Part shown: in pieces, positions 7,984 to 17,014 of the stretch
Layout of the letters: each line of letters opens with the position of its first letter
Numbering within the stretch: the stretch's first letter is position 1
NCBI RefSeq assembly: GCF_002993365.1
Contig: NZ_PVNP01000198.1
Coordinates: 91,232-155,231 of the forward strand
DNA length: 64,000 nucleotides
Direction of reading: 5' to 3'
Origin: Marisediminitalea alba
Lineage (GTDB): Bacteria > Pseudomonadota > Gammaproteobacteria > Enterobacterales > Alteromonadaceae
The notes under the pieces: model-generated
Told to the model about the DNA's origin: nothing
What the model saw: only the letters and a program-made list of their open reading frames with translations
Databases searched by the model: none
Made by a program: the position numbers and the translations under genes

Positions 7984-8964
7984 TCAAAATTCGCGGCTAA
8001 AGAAATCGAATATACACTTCATCACCGGTTGGCGAATGGTGTCTGTCTCAATCAGAAGTTCATGGCGGGCACCCTCTACCAGAATATATTCGGCATCCGG
8101 CATGTTCGCTACTACCCTTTGCTGGCGCTTATTGTCGACCACGGTATCTTCGCCGGCTCCGAACACCAGGGCAGGCAATGTAATTTGCTGCGCATGTTGT
8201 TCCACCTTCCACATGGCGGCACTGGCCGCGGCAAGCCATTGCGGTGTTACTCCGCCTAGCTGAATCTCGGGCTGTTCAGCGTACAGGTTTCTGAATAACT
8301 GATAACGTATCTCACTACTGGTAAGCCGGTTAACCATAAAATCATCGGCATGATAATCGCGCTGACCAAAGAAATAGCCCGAACTTCCCGGCAGCAGCCA
8401 GTTAGCACAGCGGTTAACTCCGATTAAAACTTTAGCCAGCCATTCGGGTAAAGCCGGACGAATCCCAAACATGGGCGAACCAAATACTACCCGGTTAAAC
8501 TGGGTGGGTCGTTGCAGGATGGTTAGCGCACCAATAGCTGAGCCCATGGAATGGCAGAGCAGATTTAACGCCCCGCGCTGCTGTGGGGTAACAATCTCAT
8601 CGATGAAATGGCACATGTCATCCACATAGTGCTGAAAATCGTCGACATATCCCTGATGAGGATTAACCGTCATACGGCCAGACAGCCCCTGTCCCCGGTG
8701 ATCCAACACAAATACCGCAAAACCATTGCGGTAAAGCTCATAAATCACTTCTTTATATTTAAGCAGTGATTCAATGCGACCAGAGCTGATAAGCACCGAT
8801 TGCTTAGCTTGCTCAGGAACACAGTAGGCATAACTCACTCTGATATCGGCGTTTCCCTGAAAACTTCCCAGGCGCACATGCTCCTGCCAGAACGGTGCAA
8901 TGTAATTTGTGAATTGTTGTTCTAACCGGGATTCGGTACACAGGTACCAGTTATGCTCTGTCAT
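7984..8964 (-). CDS. Alpha/beta hydrolase, lysophospholipase (PldB/monoacylglycerol lipase-like)
   Basis: A 326-residue serine hydrolase related to PldB and monoacylglycerol lipases. The lid-bearing hydrolase fold is visible: FVLDHRGQGLSGR with the oxyanion-region residues, VDDFQHYVDDM, the nucleophile elbow LLCHSMGSAIG (Ser near residue 141, with Cys in place of the usual Gly before His), an acid in FGAGEDTVVD, and the terminal His in GARHELLIE. It probably releases fatty acids from lysophospholipids or monoacylglycerols at the inner membrane. No signal peptide is seen. Confidence 0.88.
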   Translation of the reverse strand: MTEHNWYLCTESRLEQQFTNYIAPFWQEHVRLGSFQGNADIRVSYAYCVPEQAKQSVLISSGRIESLLKYKEVIYELYRNGFAVFVLDHRGQGLSGRMTVNPHQGYVDDFQHYVDDMCHFIDEIVTPQQRGALNLLCHSMGSAIGALTILQRPTQFNRVVFGSPMFGIRPALPEWLAKVLIGVNRCANWLLPGSSGYFFGQRDYHADDFMVNRLTSSEIRYQLFRNLYAEQPEIQLGGVTPQWLAAASAAMWKVEQHAQQITLPALVFGAGEDTVVDNKRQQRVVANMPDAEYILVEGARHELLIETDTIRQPVMKCIFDFFSREF

Positions 8965-9032
8965 AGGATTTACAGGGATGTTGCCAAATGGTGTTCAGCT
9001 TGAATTAATCCCCCCCTGATGGCAATGTAATT

Positions 9033-9461
9033 TTGGTTATAGCGACATTCACGAAAAAGGAAAATCGAAAGAACAAAGCAATCAGGATGCTGGGATTAGG
9101 CGCGTTAATGACGTTTTGTAGCACAGCCTGGGCAGCCACCCAACCGCCACGACAAGCCCCCACAATGTCTGCCGATGATATTGAGCTGGCCGAATCCAGT
9201 TTAATTGTGCGTATTGACCCCAAATACCCGTCTCAGGCCGCCCGCGACGGCCTGGAAGGCTGGGTTATACTGTCTTACAACATCGATAAGCATGGCAGCG
9301 TTTACGATATTGCGGTGCTCGACGCCAGCCCCAAAGGCATCTTCGACCGCGAAGCTCGCAGGGCACTGGCTAAATGGCGCTATAAACCCGCCGTTAAAGG
9401 CGGCAAAGCACAGGCTGTACCCGGCGTAATGGTGTTACTGGAGTTTAACCTTAGCGACTAA
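9033..9461 (+). CDS. TonB C-terminal domain protein, probably secreted
   Basis: A small protein whose second half is a TonB C-terminal domain: IRVDPKYPSQAARDGLEGWV, then the G-x-V strand and ARRALAKWRYKPA. The N-terminus carries a hydrophobic stretch ending in TAWA, which looks like a cleavable signal peptide preceded by a lysine/arginine-rich segment. It lacks the proline-rich spacer of real TonB, so it is a stand-alone periplasmic TonB_C protein. The start is uncertain: the TTG at 9033 keeps the basic n-region of the signal, while an ATG at 9087 would remove it. No exbB/exbD genes are adjacent. Confidence 0.8.
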   Translation: MVIATFTKKENRKNKAIRMLGLGALMTFCSTAWAATQPPRQAPTMSADDIELAESSLIVRIDPKYPSQAARDGLEGWVILSYNIDKHGSVYDIAVLDASPKGIFDREARRALAKWRYKPAVKGGKAQAVPGVMVLLEFNLSD

Positions 9462-9471
9462 ATGGCGGTGT

Positions 9472-9888
9472 TTATTTACCGTAATCCGGCACCAAACGGC
9501 GATGACCGGGATCACTGAACAATGGCGAAGTGACCACCAGATCGGCGGTAGCCGGGGTACAGGCTACCGGTACATTCCATACTGAACACAATCTCAGCAA
9601 CGCTTTAACATCCGGGTCGTGAGGCGCCGGGTTAAGCGGATCCCAAAAGAAAAACAGCGCATCGAGCTTATTTTCCGCGATAAGCGCCCCGATTTGCTGA
9701 TCCCCGCCGAGCGGCCCGCTTTTATAACGATGCACTGACAGTCCTGTTTCATCACTGATTAATTTCCCCGTTGTGCCAGTGGCAACCAGATTAAACGGGG
9801 CTAATAACGCCTTGTGGTGTTTGACCCATTGGAGTAATTCGGCTTTTTTGTGGTCGTGGGCGACCAGAGCAACAGTGCGGGCAGTCAT
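9472..9888 (-). CDS. mgsA: Methylglyoxal synthase
   Basis: A 138-residue enzyme that converts dihydroxyacetone phosphate to methylglyoxal and phosphate, a bypass of lower glycolysis under phosphate shortage. The family segments are present: VALVAHDHKK at residues 7-16, ATGTTG near 36-41, SGPLGGDQQIGALI near 57, the acidic FFWDPLNPAPHDPDVKAL near 80-97 and PVACTPATAD near 107. Length is slightly below that of the Escherichia coli enzyme (152) because of shorter termini. Confidence 0.95.
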   Translation of the reverse strand: MTARTVALVAHDHKKAELLQWVKHHKALLAPFNLVATGTTGKLISDETGLSVHRYKSGPLGGDQQIGALIAENKLDALFFFWDPLNPAPHDPDVKALLRLCSVWNVPVACTPATADLVVTSPLFSDPGHRRLVPDYGK

Positions 9889-9998
9889 GGGATGTCCTGT
9901 ATTTTGTATGATTTTTTGCGAACTATGGCAAATCCTGCTACATCCGGCAAGATATACAACATAAATTGTTGAAAAACCATAACGGCATTCACTTCCCG

Positions 9999-10033
9999 TA
10001 AATATTTATACAAATTTATTGCATAAATATGCC
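9999..10033. promoter_or_regulatory. Tandem ArgR (ARG) boxes upstream of argC
   Basis: Two 14-bp dyads, TAAATATTTATACA at 9999-10012 and TGCATAAATATGCC at 10020-10033, resemble the ARG-box core TGnATwwwwATnCA with two and one mismatches. Their starts are 21 bp apart, which is exactly the spacing of paired ARG boxes bound by hexameric ArgR. They lie about 340 bp before argC, so the transcript would have a long leader. Confidence 0.78.
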
Positions 10034-10126
10034 AAGATTGTATCATTAGCAGCAATTAAGATTCCGCACATTGTTTGTGCCTGACTAAACTATCAGTGTA
10101 GCGGAAGAAAATGACAGGATTAGGAC

Positions 10127-10249
10127 ATGAATATTAAAACCAACCGGCATCTCCCAGCGGTTGCTTTATCACAGTTTAGCTCTCCCCTGGCTGGCTACAC
10201 TATGCAGTGCCTGTGGCGACGATGGAGTACATCAACGCCGAAGAAGTAA
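10127..10249 (+). CDS. Possible leader peptide of the arg operon (40 codons)
   Basis: An open frame from ATG 10127 to TAA 10249, preceded by AGGATTAGGA as a plausible ribosome-binding site. The 40-residue product has no family resemblance. Codons 30-33 read Trp-Arg-Arg-Trp, with two consecutive CGA arginine codons at 10217-10222, and a strong terminator hairpin begins 20 bp after the stop. That arrangement is what a ribosome-mediated attenuator for an arginine operon would look like, but only two tandem Arg codons are present and I found no clear antiterminator pairing. Treat as a candidate only. Confidence 0.35.
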   Translation: MNIKTNRHLPAVALSQFSSPLAGYTMQCLWRRWSTSTPKK

Positions 10250-10268
10250 TGCACTAATATGCGTAGCG

Positions 10269-10337
10269 CACTTTTTACCTTTGTGGTTTTATCGGCCTGC
10301 TCACAAGCACCAACACAAAGGTAAAAAGTGTTTTTTT
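10269..10337 (+). terminator. Strong intrinsic terminator in the argC leader
   Basis: Arm CACTTTTTACCTTTGTG at 10269-10285 pairs perfectly over 17 bp with 10314-10330, and is followed at once by seven T. The loop is 28 nt. It ends 35 bp before the argC start, so it would stop transcription coming from the ARG-box promoter unless relieved. It acts on the plus strand, so it does not serve mgsA. Confidence 0.85.
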
Positions 10338-10372
10338 AATTTTGTAACCCATCAATTTCAAACGATCAGATT

Positions 10373-11392
10373 ATGTTTAACGTAGCAGTGATAGGCGCCA
10401 GCGGCTATACCGGGGCGCAGTTAGTGAGTTTAATCAGCGGACATTCACACATGACTTTGCAGCATGTATTGGTATCTGAGAACAGTCAGGATGCCGGCAA
10501 GACAATTGCCCAGCTGCACGGCAACCTCGCGCACCTGACCCAGCATGTACTTGAGCCGTTAGCCCCGCACCGACTTGCCGAACTGGCAGGCTCAATGGAT
10601 GCGATATTCCTGGCCACTCCTCACGAAGCCAGCCACGACTGGATGGCAGAGTTATCTGCCGGTAAAGCTAAAGTGTTCGACCTGTCTGGTGCATTTCGCC
10701 TTAAAGATACCGAAGTGTTTGCTAAACACTATGGTTTTGCGCACACCTCGCAGGAGTGTCTGGCCGAGGCGGTTTATGGGCTTGCCGAATATAATGCCGA
10801 TGCCATTAAACAGGCCAGTATTGTGGCGGTTCCAGGATGTTATCCCACCGCTTCTTTGCTGGCGTTAAAACCTTTACACGATGCCGGTCTGCTGGACAAC
10901 AGCGTACGTCCAATCATCAATGCCGTTTCCGGCGTAAGTGGTGCCGGTCGTAAAGCCAACCTGGGTACCAGTTTCTATGAAGTGAGCCTGCAGGCTTATG
11001 GGGTGCTGGGTCATCGTCATACGCCGGAGATCGAACTCCACCTGGGTACGCCCGTGATCTTCACGCCGCACCTGGGTAATTTCAAACGTGGGATCCTGGC
11101 CACGGTTACCGTTAAGCTAACAAGTGGTACCAGCCAATCGACACTGGATAATCTGTATAGCGAAGTGTATGGTGACCAGCCTGTTGTGCGTTTGCGCGAA
11201 AGTTTCCCTAAAATTGATGATGTTGTGCATACGCCGTATTGCGATCTGCACTGGAAAGTCGACGAGCAATCAGGCTACGCCGTGATTACCAGCGCCATTG
11301 ATAACGTGATGAAAGGCGCGGCCTCACAGGCCATGCAGTGTGCCAATTTAGCGCTGGGTTTCCCGGCGACCGAGGGATTAATCAATGGCTGA
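10373..11392 (+). CDS. argC: N-acetyl-gamma-glutamyl-phosphate reductase
   Basis: Third step of arginine synthesis: NADPH-dependent reduction of N-acetylglutamyl phosphate to the semialdehyde. The 339-residue protein begins with the Rossmann motif GASGYTGAQL, has the catalytic cysteine in VPGCYPTAS near residue 156, and GVSGAGRKA near 183. It is the first gene of argC-B-F-G-H-A and overlaps argB by 8 bp. The start codon lacks a strong ribosome-binding site. Regulation is likely through ArgR and perhaps the leader terminator just upstream. Confidence 0.96.
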   Translation: MFNVAVIGASGYTGAQLVSLISGHSHMTLQHVLVSENSQDAGKTIAQLHGNLAHLTQHVLEPLAPHRLAELAGSMDAIFLATPHEASHDWMAELSAGKAKVFDLSGAFRLKDTEVFAKHYGFAHTSQECLAEAVYGLAEYNADAIKQASIVAVPGCYPTASLLALKPLHDAGLLDNSVRPIINAVSGVSGAGRKANLGTSFYEVSLQAYGVLGHRHTPEIELHLGTPVIFTPHLGNFKRGILATVTVKLTSGTSQSTLDNLYSEVYGDQPVVRLRESFPKIDDVVHTPYCDLHWKVDEQSGYAVITSAIDNVMKGAASQAMQCANLALGFPATEGLING

Positions 11393-12176
11393 CACATCAT
11401 CGCCAGTAGTTATAAAAGTGGGTGGTGCTCTGCTGGAAAATCCTCAGATTGCCGGCCAGTTATTGGCTGAGATCAAAACACTGCAAAGCCAGCGTCCGGT
11501 AATATTAGTCCATGGCGGTGGCCCGCTGGTGGAAACCTTACTGGCCGCTATGCAACTTACCAGTACCAAGATTGACGGTTTACGGGTAACCCCCGATGAA
11601 CAAATGCCATTTGTTTGTGGCGCACTGGCTGGCAGTGCCAATAAAAGTTTATGCGGCCTGGCTATTGGTGCCGGTATCACACCGGTGGGACTATCTTTGC
11701 TGGACGGTGGCATAACCGATTGTAAAGTACTGAATGAAAAGTACGGCGCAGTGGGCGTACCGGCTGCCGGCAAACCAGAGTTGCTTAATCAACTGCTCAG
11801 CGCCGGCTTTCTGCCCGTTATAAGCTCGATTGGCAGCAACGCCGAGGGGCGTCTGCTCAATGTCAATGCCGATCAGGCAGCCACTGTAATTGCTGAACTG
11901 ATGGGCGGCGATCTGTTGCTGCTGTCAAACGTTGACGGCGTACTTGATGGCGACAAACAACTGATACATGAACTCGACCAGCCACGGCTTGATGAAGAAG
12001 TGGCTAAGGGCGTGATCAAAGACGGTATGTTGGTTAAAGTGGCAGCAGCAATGCAGGCCGCCACCGAACTGGCTAAGCCGGTAACTATTGCAAACTGGTC
12101 AGCGCCGCTGACAGCAATATTGGACAATCAAACCGGAACCCGCGTAATTCCGGCCTCCCAGACATCTGGAGTATAA
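11385..12176 (+). CDS. argB: Acetylglutamate kinase
   Basis: Phosphorylates N-acetylglutamate, second step of arginine synthesis. The 263-residue amino-acid-kinase fold shows KVGGALL at residues 11-17, the glycine-rich HGGGPLV at 43-49, NVNADQAA near 163 and the C-terminal KDGMLVKV segment contacting substrate. It belongs to the short enterobacterial type that lacks the N-terminal helix of arginine-inhibited hexameric kinases, so feedback control would rest on argA. It overlaps argC and is separated from argF by one base. Confidence 0.96.
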   Translation: MADTSSPVVIKVGGALLENPQIAGQLLAEIKTLQSQRPVILVHGGGPLVETLLAAMQLTSTKIDGLRVTPDEQMPFVCGALAGSANKSLCGLAIGAGITPVGLSLLDGGITDCKVLNEKYGAVGVPAAGKPELLNQLLSAGFLPVISSIGSNAEGRLLNVNADQAATVIAELMGGDLLLLSNVDGVLDGDKQLIHELDQPRLDEEVAKGVIKDGMLVKVAAAMQAATELAKPVTIANWSAPLTAILDNQTGTRVIPASQTSGV

Positions 12177-12177
12177 A

Positions 12178-13089
12178 ATGAAGCAGGATTTATTGACGTT
12201 TGCTAACTGGACACCAGAGCAAATGCAGGAGCTATTGTCATTAGCGGTACAAATTAAACAGGCGCCACAAGCTTATTCACAGGCGTTGGCGGGCAAGTCC
12301 ATTGTTGCCCTGTTTGAAAAACCATCGCTGCGTACGCGCGTCAGCTTCGATATTGGTATTAACCGTTTAGGCGGACACATGGTTTACTTAGACAGTCAGT
12401 CCAACAAGCTGGCTGGCCGTGAAGACTCAGTAGACGTGGCCGCTAACCTGGCTTGTTGGGCAGATGCGATTGTTGCCCGGGTATTTTCTCACAGCACGCT
12501 GGAAACCTTTGCCGAAGCGGCCAAGGTTCCGGTAATCAATGCGCTGTGCGACAAGTACCATCCTTGTCAGGGCCTGGCCGACTACCTCACCCTGTTCGAA
12601 AAATTTGGCAGTTGTGAAGGCCTGACCATGGCTTATGTGGGCGATGGCAACAATGTTACCCATTCGCTGCTTATCGTAGGCGCGCTGCTGGGATGTCATC
12701 AGGTAGTTGTGACTCCTGAAGGCCATGAAGCCAGCCCTGAGATGGTTGCTCAGGCCAAAGCTATCGCCGCCAAGACCGGCGTAAAAATCATTGAGTCAAA
12801 TGACGTTGCGGCAGCCAAAGGCGCCAACGTGATTTACACCGATACCTGGTTATCAATGGGCGATGACACGCCACTTGAAACCATTAAAGACAAATTCATG
12901 CCGTACCAGGTTAACGAAGCCCTAATGGAACTGACCGGTGCAACCCACGTGTTGCACTGTCAGCCTGCTCACCGCGACCTGGAAATTACCGGCAGCCTGA
13001 TGGACAGCGATGCGTCGTTGTTAATGCAGCAGGCTGAAAACCGGATGCACGGCCAAAACGCAATTTTAACCCATTTACTTGGAGCCTAG
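12178..13089 (+). CDS. argF: Ornithine carbamoyltransferase
   Basis: Makes citrulline from ornithine and carbamoyl phosphate. At 303 residues it is the short form. The carbamoyl-phosphate loop reads SLRTR at residues 50-54 instead of STRTR, and the catalytic cysteine motif is HCQPAH near 260 instead of HCLPAH; as far as I recall both variants occur in Alteromonadales and other OTCases. The ornithine-binding DTWLSMG near 222 is intact, which argues against an acetylornithine-specific enzyme. Confidence 0.94.
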   Translation: MKQDLLTFANWTPEQMQELLSLAVQIKQAPQAYSQALAGKSIVALFEKPSLRTRVSFDIGINRLGGHMVYLDSQSNKLAGREDSVDVAANLACWADAIVARVFSHSTLETFAEAAKVPVINALCDKYHPCQGLADYLTLFEKFGSCEGLTMAYVGDGNNVTHSLLIVGALLGCHQVVVTPEGHEASPEMVAQAKAIAAKTGVKIIESNDVAAAKGANVIYTDTWLSMGDDTPLETIKDKFMPYQVNEALMELTGATHVLHCQPAHRDLEITGSLMDSDASLLMQQAENRMHGQNAILTHLLGA

Positions 13090-13103
13090 TCAGGACATTC
13101 ATT

Positions 13104-14312
13104 ATGCGCAAAATCAATAAAGTTGTGCTTGCCTATTCAGGCGGTTTAGACACATCAGCCATCATTCCCTGGTTAAAAGAAAACTATGACTGTGAAGTAG
13201 TTGCTTTCGCAGCCGATGTCGGTCAGGGTGACGAAGAGCTGGAAGGCTTAAAAGAAAAAGCCATCGCCACCGGTGCCAGCGAATGTTACATCGTTGACCT
13301 GAAAGAAGAATTCGTTAAAGAATATATCTTCCCAACCATTACCACCGGCGCGGTTTACGAAGGTGAGTACCTGCTGGGTACGTCTATGGCCCGCCCGGTT
13401 ATCGCCAAAGCGCAGGTAGAAATTGCCCGTAAAGTCGGCGCCGATGCGCTGTGCCACGGCTGTACCGGCAAAGGTAACGACCAGGTTCGTTTTGAAGGTG
13501 CATTCAACGCACTGGCCCCTGATTTAGCCGTTATCGCGCCATGGCGCGAGTGGGATATGGTATCCCGTGAAGATCTGCTGGCGTATCTGGCCGAGCGTAA
13601 TATCAAAACCACCGCATCAGCCACCAAGATTTACAGCCGTGATGCCAACGCCTGGCACATTTCTCACGAAGGCGGCGAGCTGGAAGATCCATGGTGTGAG
13701 CCTAGCAAACAGGTCTGGACCATGACCGTTGATCCGGAAGAAGCGCCGGATCAGGCAGAGCGTATCAACCTGAAGTTTAACGAAGGCGCGCTGACTCACG
13801 TAAACGGCAAACAAGTTTCACCGTACGAAGGCCTGGTTGAGCTTAACAAGCTGGCAGCCGCCCACGGTGTTGGCCGTATCGATATCGTTGAAAACCGTCT
13901 GGTAGGTATGAAGTCGCGTGGTTGTTACGAAACTCCAGGGGGCACAGTACTGCTCAAAGCGTATAAAGCGCTGGAAACCATGGTACTGGACAAAGCTTCA
14001 CTGAAATACCGTGAACAACTGGCGCTGGAATTCTCTCACGTAATGTATGACGGCCGTTGGTTTACGCCGCTGAGCGATGCCCTGATTGCTGGCGCAGCGT
14101 CTTTTGCCAAGTATGTTACCGGTGAAATTGTGGTTAAGCTTTATAAAGGCCAGGCAACGGTTACTCAACGTCAGTCACCAAACAGCCTTTACTCTGAAGA
14201 CTTCGCTACCTTTGGCGCCGACGACGTATACGACCAGAAGCACGCTGAAGGCTTTATCCGCCTGTTCAGTTTATCAAGCCGTATTGCGGCCTTGAAAAAG
14301 CAGGGAGAGTAA
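13104..14312 (+). CDS. argG: Argininosuccinate synthase
   Basis: ATP-dependent condensation of citrulline and aspartate. The 402-residue protein has the N-type ATP pyrophosphatase P-loop AYSGGLDTS at residues 10-18, GCTGKGNDQVRFE near 118-130, and the SPYEG and KSRGCYETPGG segments. Length and order match the bacterial type I enzyme of about 400 residues (distinct from the 447-residue Escherichia coli form). It is followed after two bases by argH. Confidence 0.97.
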   Translation: MRKINKVVLAYSGGLDTSAIIPWLKENYDCEVVAFAADVGQGDEELEGLKEKAIATGASECYIVDLKEEFVKEYIFPTITTGAVYEGEYLLGTSMARPVIAKAQVEIARKVGADALCHGCTGKGNDQVRFEGAFNALAPDLAVIAPWREWDMVSREDLLAYLAERNIKTTASATKIYSRDANAWHISHEGGELEDPWCEPSKQVWTMTVDPEEAPDQAERINLKFNEGALTHVNGKQVSPYEGLVELNKLAAAHGVGRIDIVENRLVGMKSRGCYETPGGTVLLKAYKALETMVLDKASLKYREQLALEFSHVMYDGRWFTPLSDALIAGAASFAKYVTGEIVVKLYKGQATVTQRQSPNSLYSEDFATFGADDVYDQKHAEGFIRLFSLSSRIAALKKQGE

Positions 14313-14314
14313 TC

Positions 14315-15697
14315 ATGGCATTGTGGGGAGGCCGGTTCGCTGCCGGCAGCAGTAACATGTTCCGTCAGGTCAACGACTCATTGCCGTTCGACCAGGCCAT
14401 GGCCGCGCAGGATATGGAAGGTTCAATCGTATGGTCACGGGCACTGGCAAAAGCCGGCGTGCTGACCAGCGAGGAACAGCAGCAACTCGAAGCTGCACTC
14501 AGCGAATTAAAAGCCCAGGCACAAGCCGGTGAAATCGACTTTAACGCCAGTGGCGAAGAAGACATTCACAGCTTTGTTGAAGCAGCCTTAATTGACAAGC
14601 TCGGCGACGTGGGGCGTAAGCTGCACACCGGCCGTAGTCGTAACGATCAGGTTGCAACGGATTTCCGCTTGTGGTGCCGTACCCACATTGAGTCATTAAA
14701 AGCCGATGTGACTGCAGTGGTTCGCAGCCTGCTGCATACCGCCAGTCGTCACCAGCAAGCGATTATTCCCGGCTATACGCACTTACAGCGCGCCCAGCCG
14801 ATTCGTTTCCCGCACTGGTGCTTAGCCTATGTGGAAATGTTTAAACGCGACCTGAGCCGATTAAACGATTTACATGAGCGCATGAATCAGTGTCCGCTGG
14901 GCTCTGGTGCACTGGCCGGTACCACGTACCCGGTCGACCGTCATGAAATCGCCGACCAGCTTGGTTTTAGTGGCCCCTGCTTAAACAGCCTGGATGCGGT
15001 ATCAGACCGTGACTTCGTGCTGGAGCTGCTATTTACCGCCAGCACCAGCATGATGCACCTGTCGCGTCTGGCTGAAGATTTAATTTTCTATAACTCTGGC
15101 GAAGCCGGTTTTCTGCAACTGGGCGACAGCGTGACCTCTGGTTCATCACTGATGCCACAGAAGAAAAACCCGGATGCGCTGGAGTTACTGCGCGGCAAAT
15201 GTGGCCGGGTGTTCGGTCACCTGCAAGCGCTGCTGGTTACCATGAAAGGCCTGCCTCTTGCGTATAATAAAGATATGCAGGAAGACAAGGAAGGTGCTTT
15301 CGATGCCGTGAATCAATGGCATTGCTGTCTGTGTATTGCTTGTGAGGTGCTCGACAGTCTGGCGCTTAATGAAGAACGTTGCCGAATTGCCGCCGCCCAG
15401 GGCTATTCTAATGCCACTGAGCTGGCCGATTACCTGGTAGGTAAAGGCATTCCGTTCAGAACGGCCCATGATATCTCGGGTCAGGTTGTATTACTGGCAC
15501 TGGAGCAGGATGCACCCATTGAAGATTTATCGCTGGCGCAACTGCAATCATTGTGCAGTGATATTGATGAAGATGTTTACCCTGTTCTCCAACTCGAATA
15601 TGGCGTGGACAAGCGCAATATTCTGGGCGGAACCAGTGCTGAGACCGTTACCAAGGCACTGTACGAAGAACTGGAAAAACTGGATAAGTTAGGATAA
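14315..15697 (+). CDS. argH: Argininosuccinate lyase
   Basis: Final step: cleaves argininosuccinate to arginine and fumarate. 460 residues, fumarase/aspartase superfamily, with HTGRSRNDQ near residue 104, TYTHLQRAQP-type segment YTHLQRAQPIRF near 153, and the flexible signature GSSLMPQKKNPD near 276-287 carrying the catalytic serine. In several marine gammaproteobacteria argH is fused to a GNAT domain; here it ends normally and a complete argA follows after 6 bp. Confidence 0.97.
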   Translation: MALWGGRFAAGSSNMFRQVNDSLPFDQAMAAQDMEGSIVWSRALAKAGVLTSEEQQQLEAALSELKAQAQAGEIDFNASGEEDIHSFVEAALIDKLGDVGRKLHTGRSRNDQVATDFRLWCRTHIESLKADVTAVVRSLLHTASRHQQAIIPGYTHLQRAQPIRFPHWCLAYVEMFKRDLSRLNDLHERMNQCPLGSGALAGTTYPVDRHEIADQLGFSGPCLNSLDAVSDRDFVLELLFTASTSMMHLSRLAEDLIFYNSGEAGFLQLGDSVTSGSSLMPQKKNPDALELLRGKCGRVFGHLQALLVTMKGLPLAYNKDMQEDKEGAFDAVNQWHCCLCIACEVLDSLALNEERCRIAAAQGYSNATELADYLVGKGIPFRTAHDISGQVVLLALEQDAPIEDLSLAQLQSLCSDIDEDVYPVLQLEYGVDKRNILGGTSAETVTKALYEELEKLDKLG

Positions 15698-15703
15698 CTG
15701 CAA

Positions 15704-17014
15704 ATGGTGCTATCGCATCACGAAAGTATTGGATTATTCAGAAGCTCGGCGCCTTACATCAATGCACACCGGGGTAAAACCTTTGTGCTGATGTTTGGCG
15801 GCGAGGCCATTGAAGACGATAACTTTCCCAATATTATTCAGGACATCGCACTGCTGAGCAGTCTGGGTGTACGCCTGGTGCTGGTGCACGGTGCCCGCCC
15901 GCAAATTGATCAACGGGTGGCCCTGCGTAAAACCGAGGCGCGCTTTAGTCACGATGTGCGAATTACCGATAAAGAAACCCTGGAATGCGTAAAAGACGCA
16001 GCGGGCTCGGTGCGCTGCCATATTGAAGCGCTGCTGACCATGGGCTTGCCTAACTCACCTATGCACGGTGCTCATATTCGTGTGTGTACGGGTAATCTGG
16101 TGGTAGCCAAACCAATGGGCGTGCTCGACGGCGTCGACTTTGAGAACACCGGTCAGGTGCGTCGTATCGACACCACCGGTATTAACGACCACCTTAATGA
16201 TGGCTCCATCGTGCTACTGTCGCCAATGGGCTACTCCTCTACCGGTGAAGTGTTTAACCTGTCTCACGAAGATGTGGCAACCCAGGCCGCCATTGCGCTT
16301 GAAGCCGATAAACTGGTGGTATTCTCTAACTATTCAGGCATTTTCCGTAAAGACGGTAAGCTTATTCGCACCATTGAGCGAAACCTGCTTGAACAATTAC
16401 ACCGCGACGATGAACTGATGACCGAAGCCACGGTTATTCGCGCACTGACTACCAGCGTGGCAGCGGGCATTCCTCGCGCTCACTGTGTCAGTTATGAAAC
16501 CGATGGTGCCCTGCTGCAGGAATTATTTACCCGTGACGGTGCCGGTTCACTGGTAATGGAAAACCACTACGAGCAGCTTCGGGAAGCCACCATCGACGAC
16601 GTGGGCGGCATCCTCAATCTCATCAAACCGCTGGAAGAAAGTGGTGTATTGGTGAAACGTTCCCGGGAGCGGCTGGAGAATGAAATTCACCAGTTTATAG
16701 TGATAGAACGGGATGGCATGATCATCGCCTGTGCCGCACTTTACCTTTACCCTGATGACGGCTCAGCCGAGCTTGCCTGTGTAGCAACCCACTCCGATTA
16801 TCGGGGTAAGAACCGTGGCGAGCGGATCCTCGATGAAGTGCGTGAACGCGCCATTGCCGCCGGTATTCAGCGCCTCTTCGTGTTAACCACTGTTACCGGT
16901 CACTGGTTTCTGGATCAGGGTTTCAAAGCAGCAGATGTTGATGCGCTGCCAGCTCAAAAGAAAGAGCTGTATAACTTTCAGCGTAAATCAAAAGTCTACA
17001 CCCTCGATTTATAG
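15704..17014 (+). CDS. argA: N-acetylglutamate synthase
   Basis: First committed step of arginine synthesis. The 436-residue protein has the classic ArgA layout: an amino-acid-kinase-like domain (about 1-290, with LVLVHGARPQID near 60) that binds arginine for feedback inhibition, and a C-terminal GNAT acetyltransferase domain (about 290-436, with ACVATHSDYRGKNRGERIL as the acetyl-CoA loop). It is the last gene of the operon, so all steps except the aminotransferase and the deacetylation are encoded here. Confidence 0.95.
   Translation: MVLSHHESIGLFRSSAPYINAHRGKTFVLMFGGEAIEDDNFPNIIQDIALLSSLGVRLVLVHGARPQIDQRVALRKTEARFSHDVRITDKETLECVKDAAGSVRCHIEALLTMGLPNSPMHGAHIRVCTGNLVVAKPMGVLDGVDFENTGQVRRIDTTGINDHLNDGSIVLLSPMGYSSTGEVFNLSHEDVATQAAIALEADKLVVFSNYSGIFRKDGKLIRTIERNLLEQLHRDDELMTEATVIRALTTSVAAGIPRAHCVSYETDGALLQELFTRDGAGSLVMENHYEQLREATIDDVGGILNLIKPLEESGVLVKRSRERLENEIHQFIVIERDGMIIACAALYLYPDDGSAELACVATHSDYRGKNRGERILDEVRERAIAAGIQRLFVLTTVTGHWFLDQGFKAADVDALPAQKKELYNFQRKSKVYTLDL

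Noticed and set aside
10161..10385. 74-codon frame in the argC leader
   Set aside because: It runs through the terminator stem and into argC in another frame; no recognisable product.
12178..13089. argF as an acetyl- or succinyl-ornithine transcarbamylase because of SLRTR and HCQPAH
   Set aside because: The ornithine-binding DTWLSMG is intact and, as far as I recall, both variants occur in ordinary OTCases of related bacteria.
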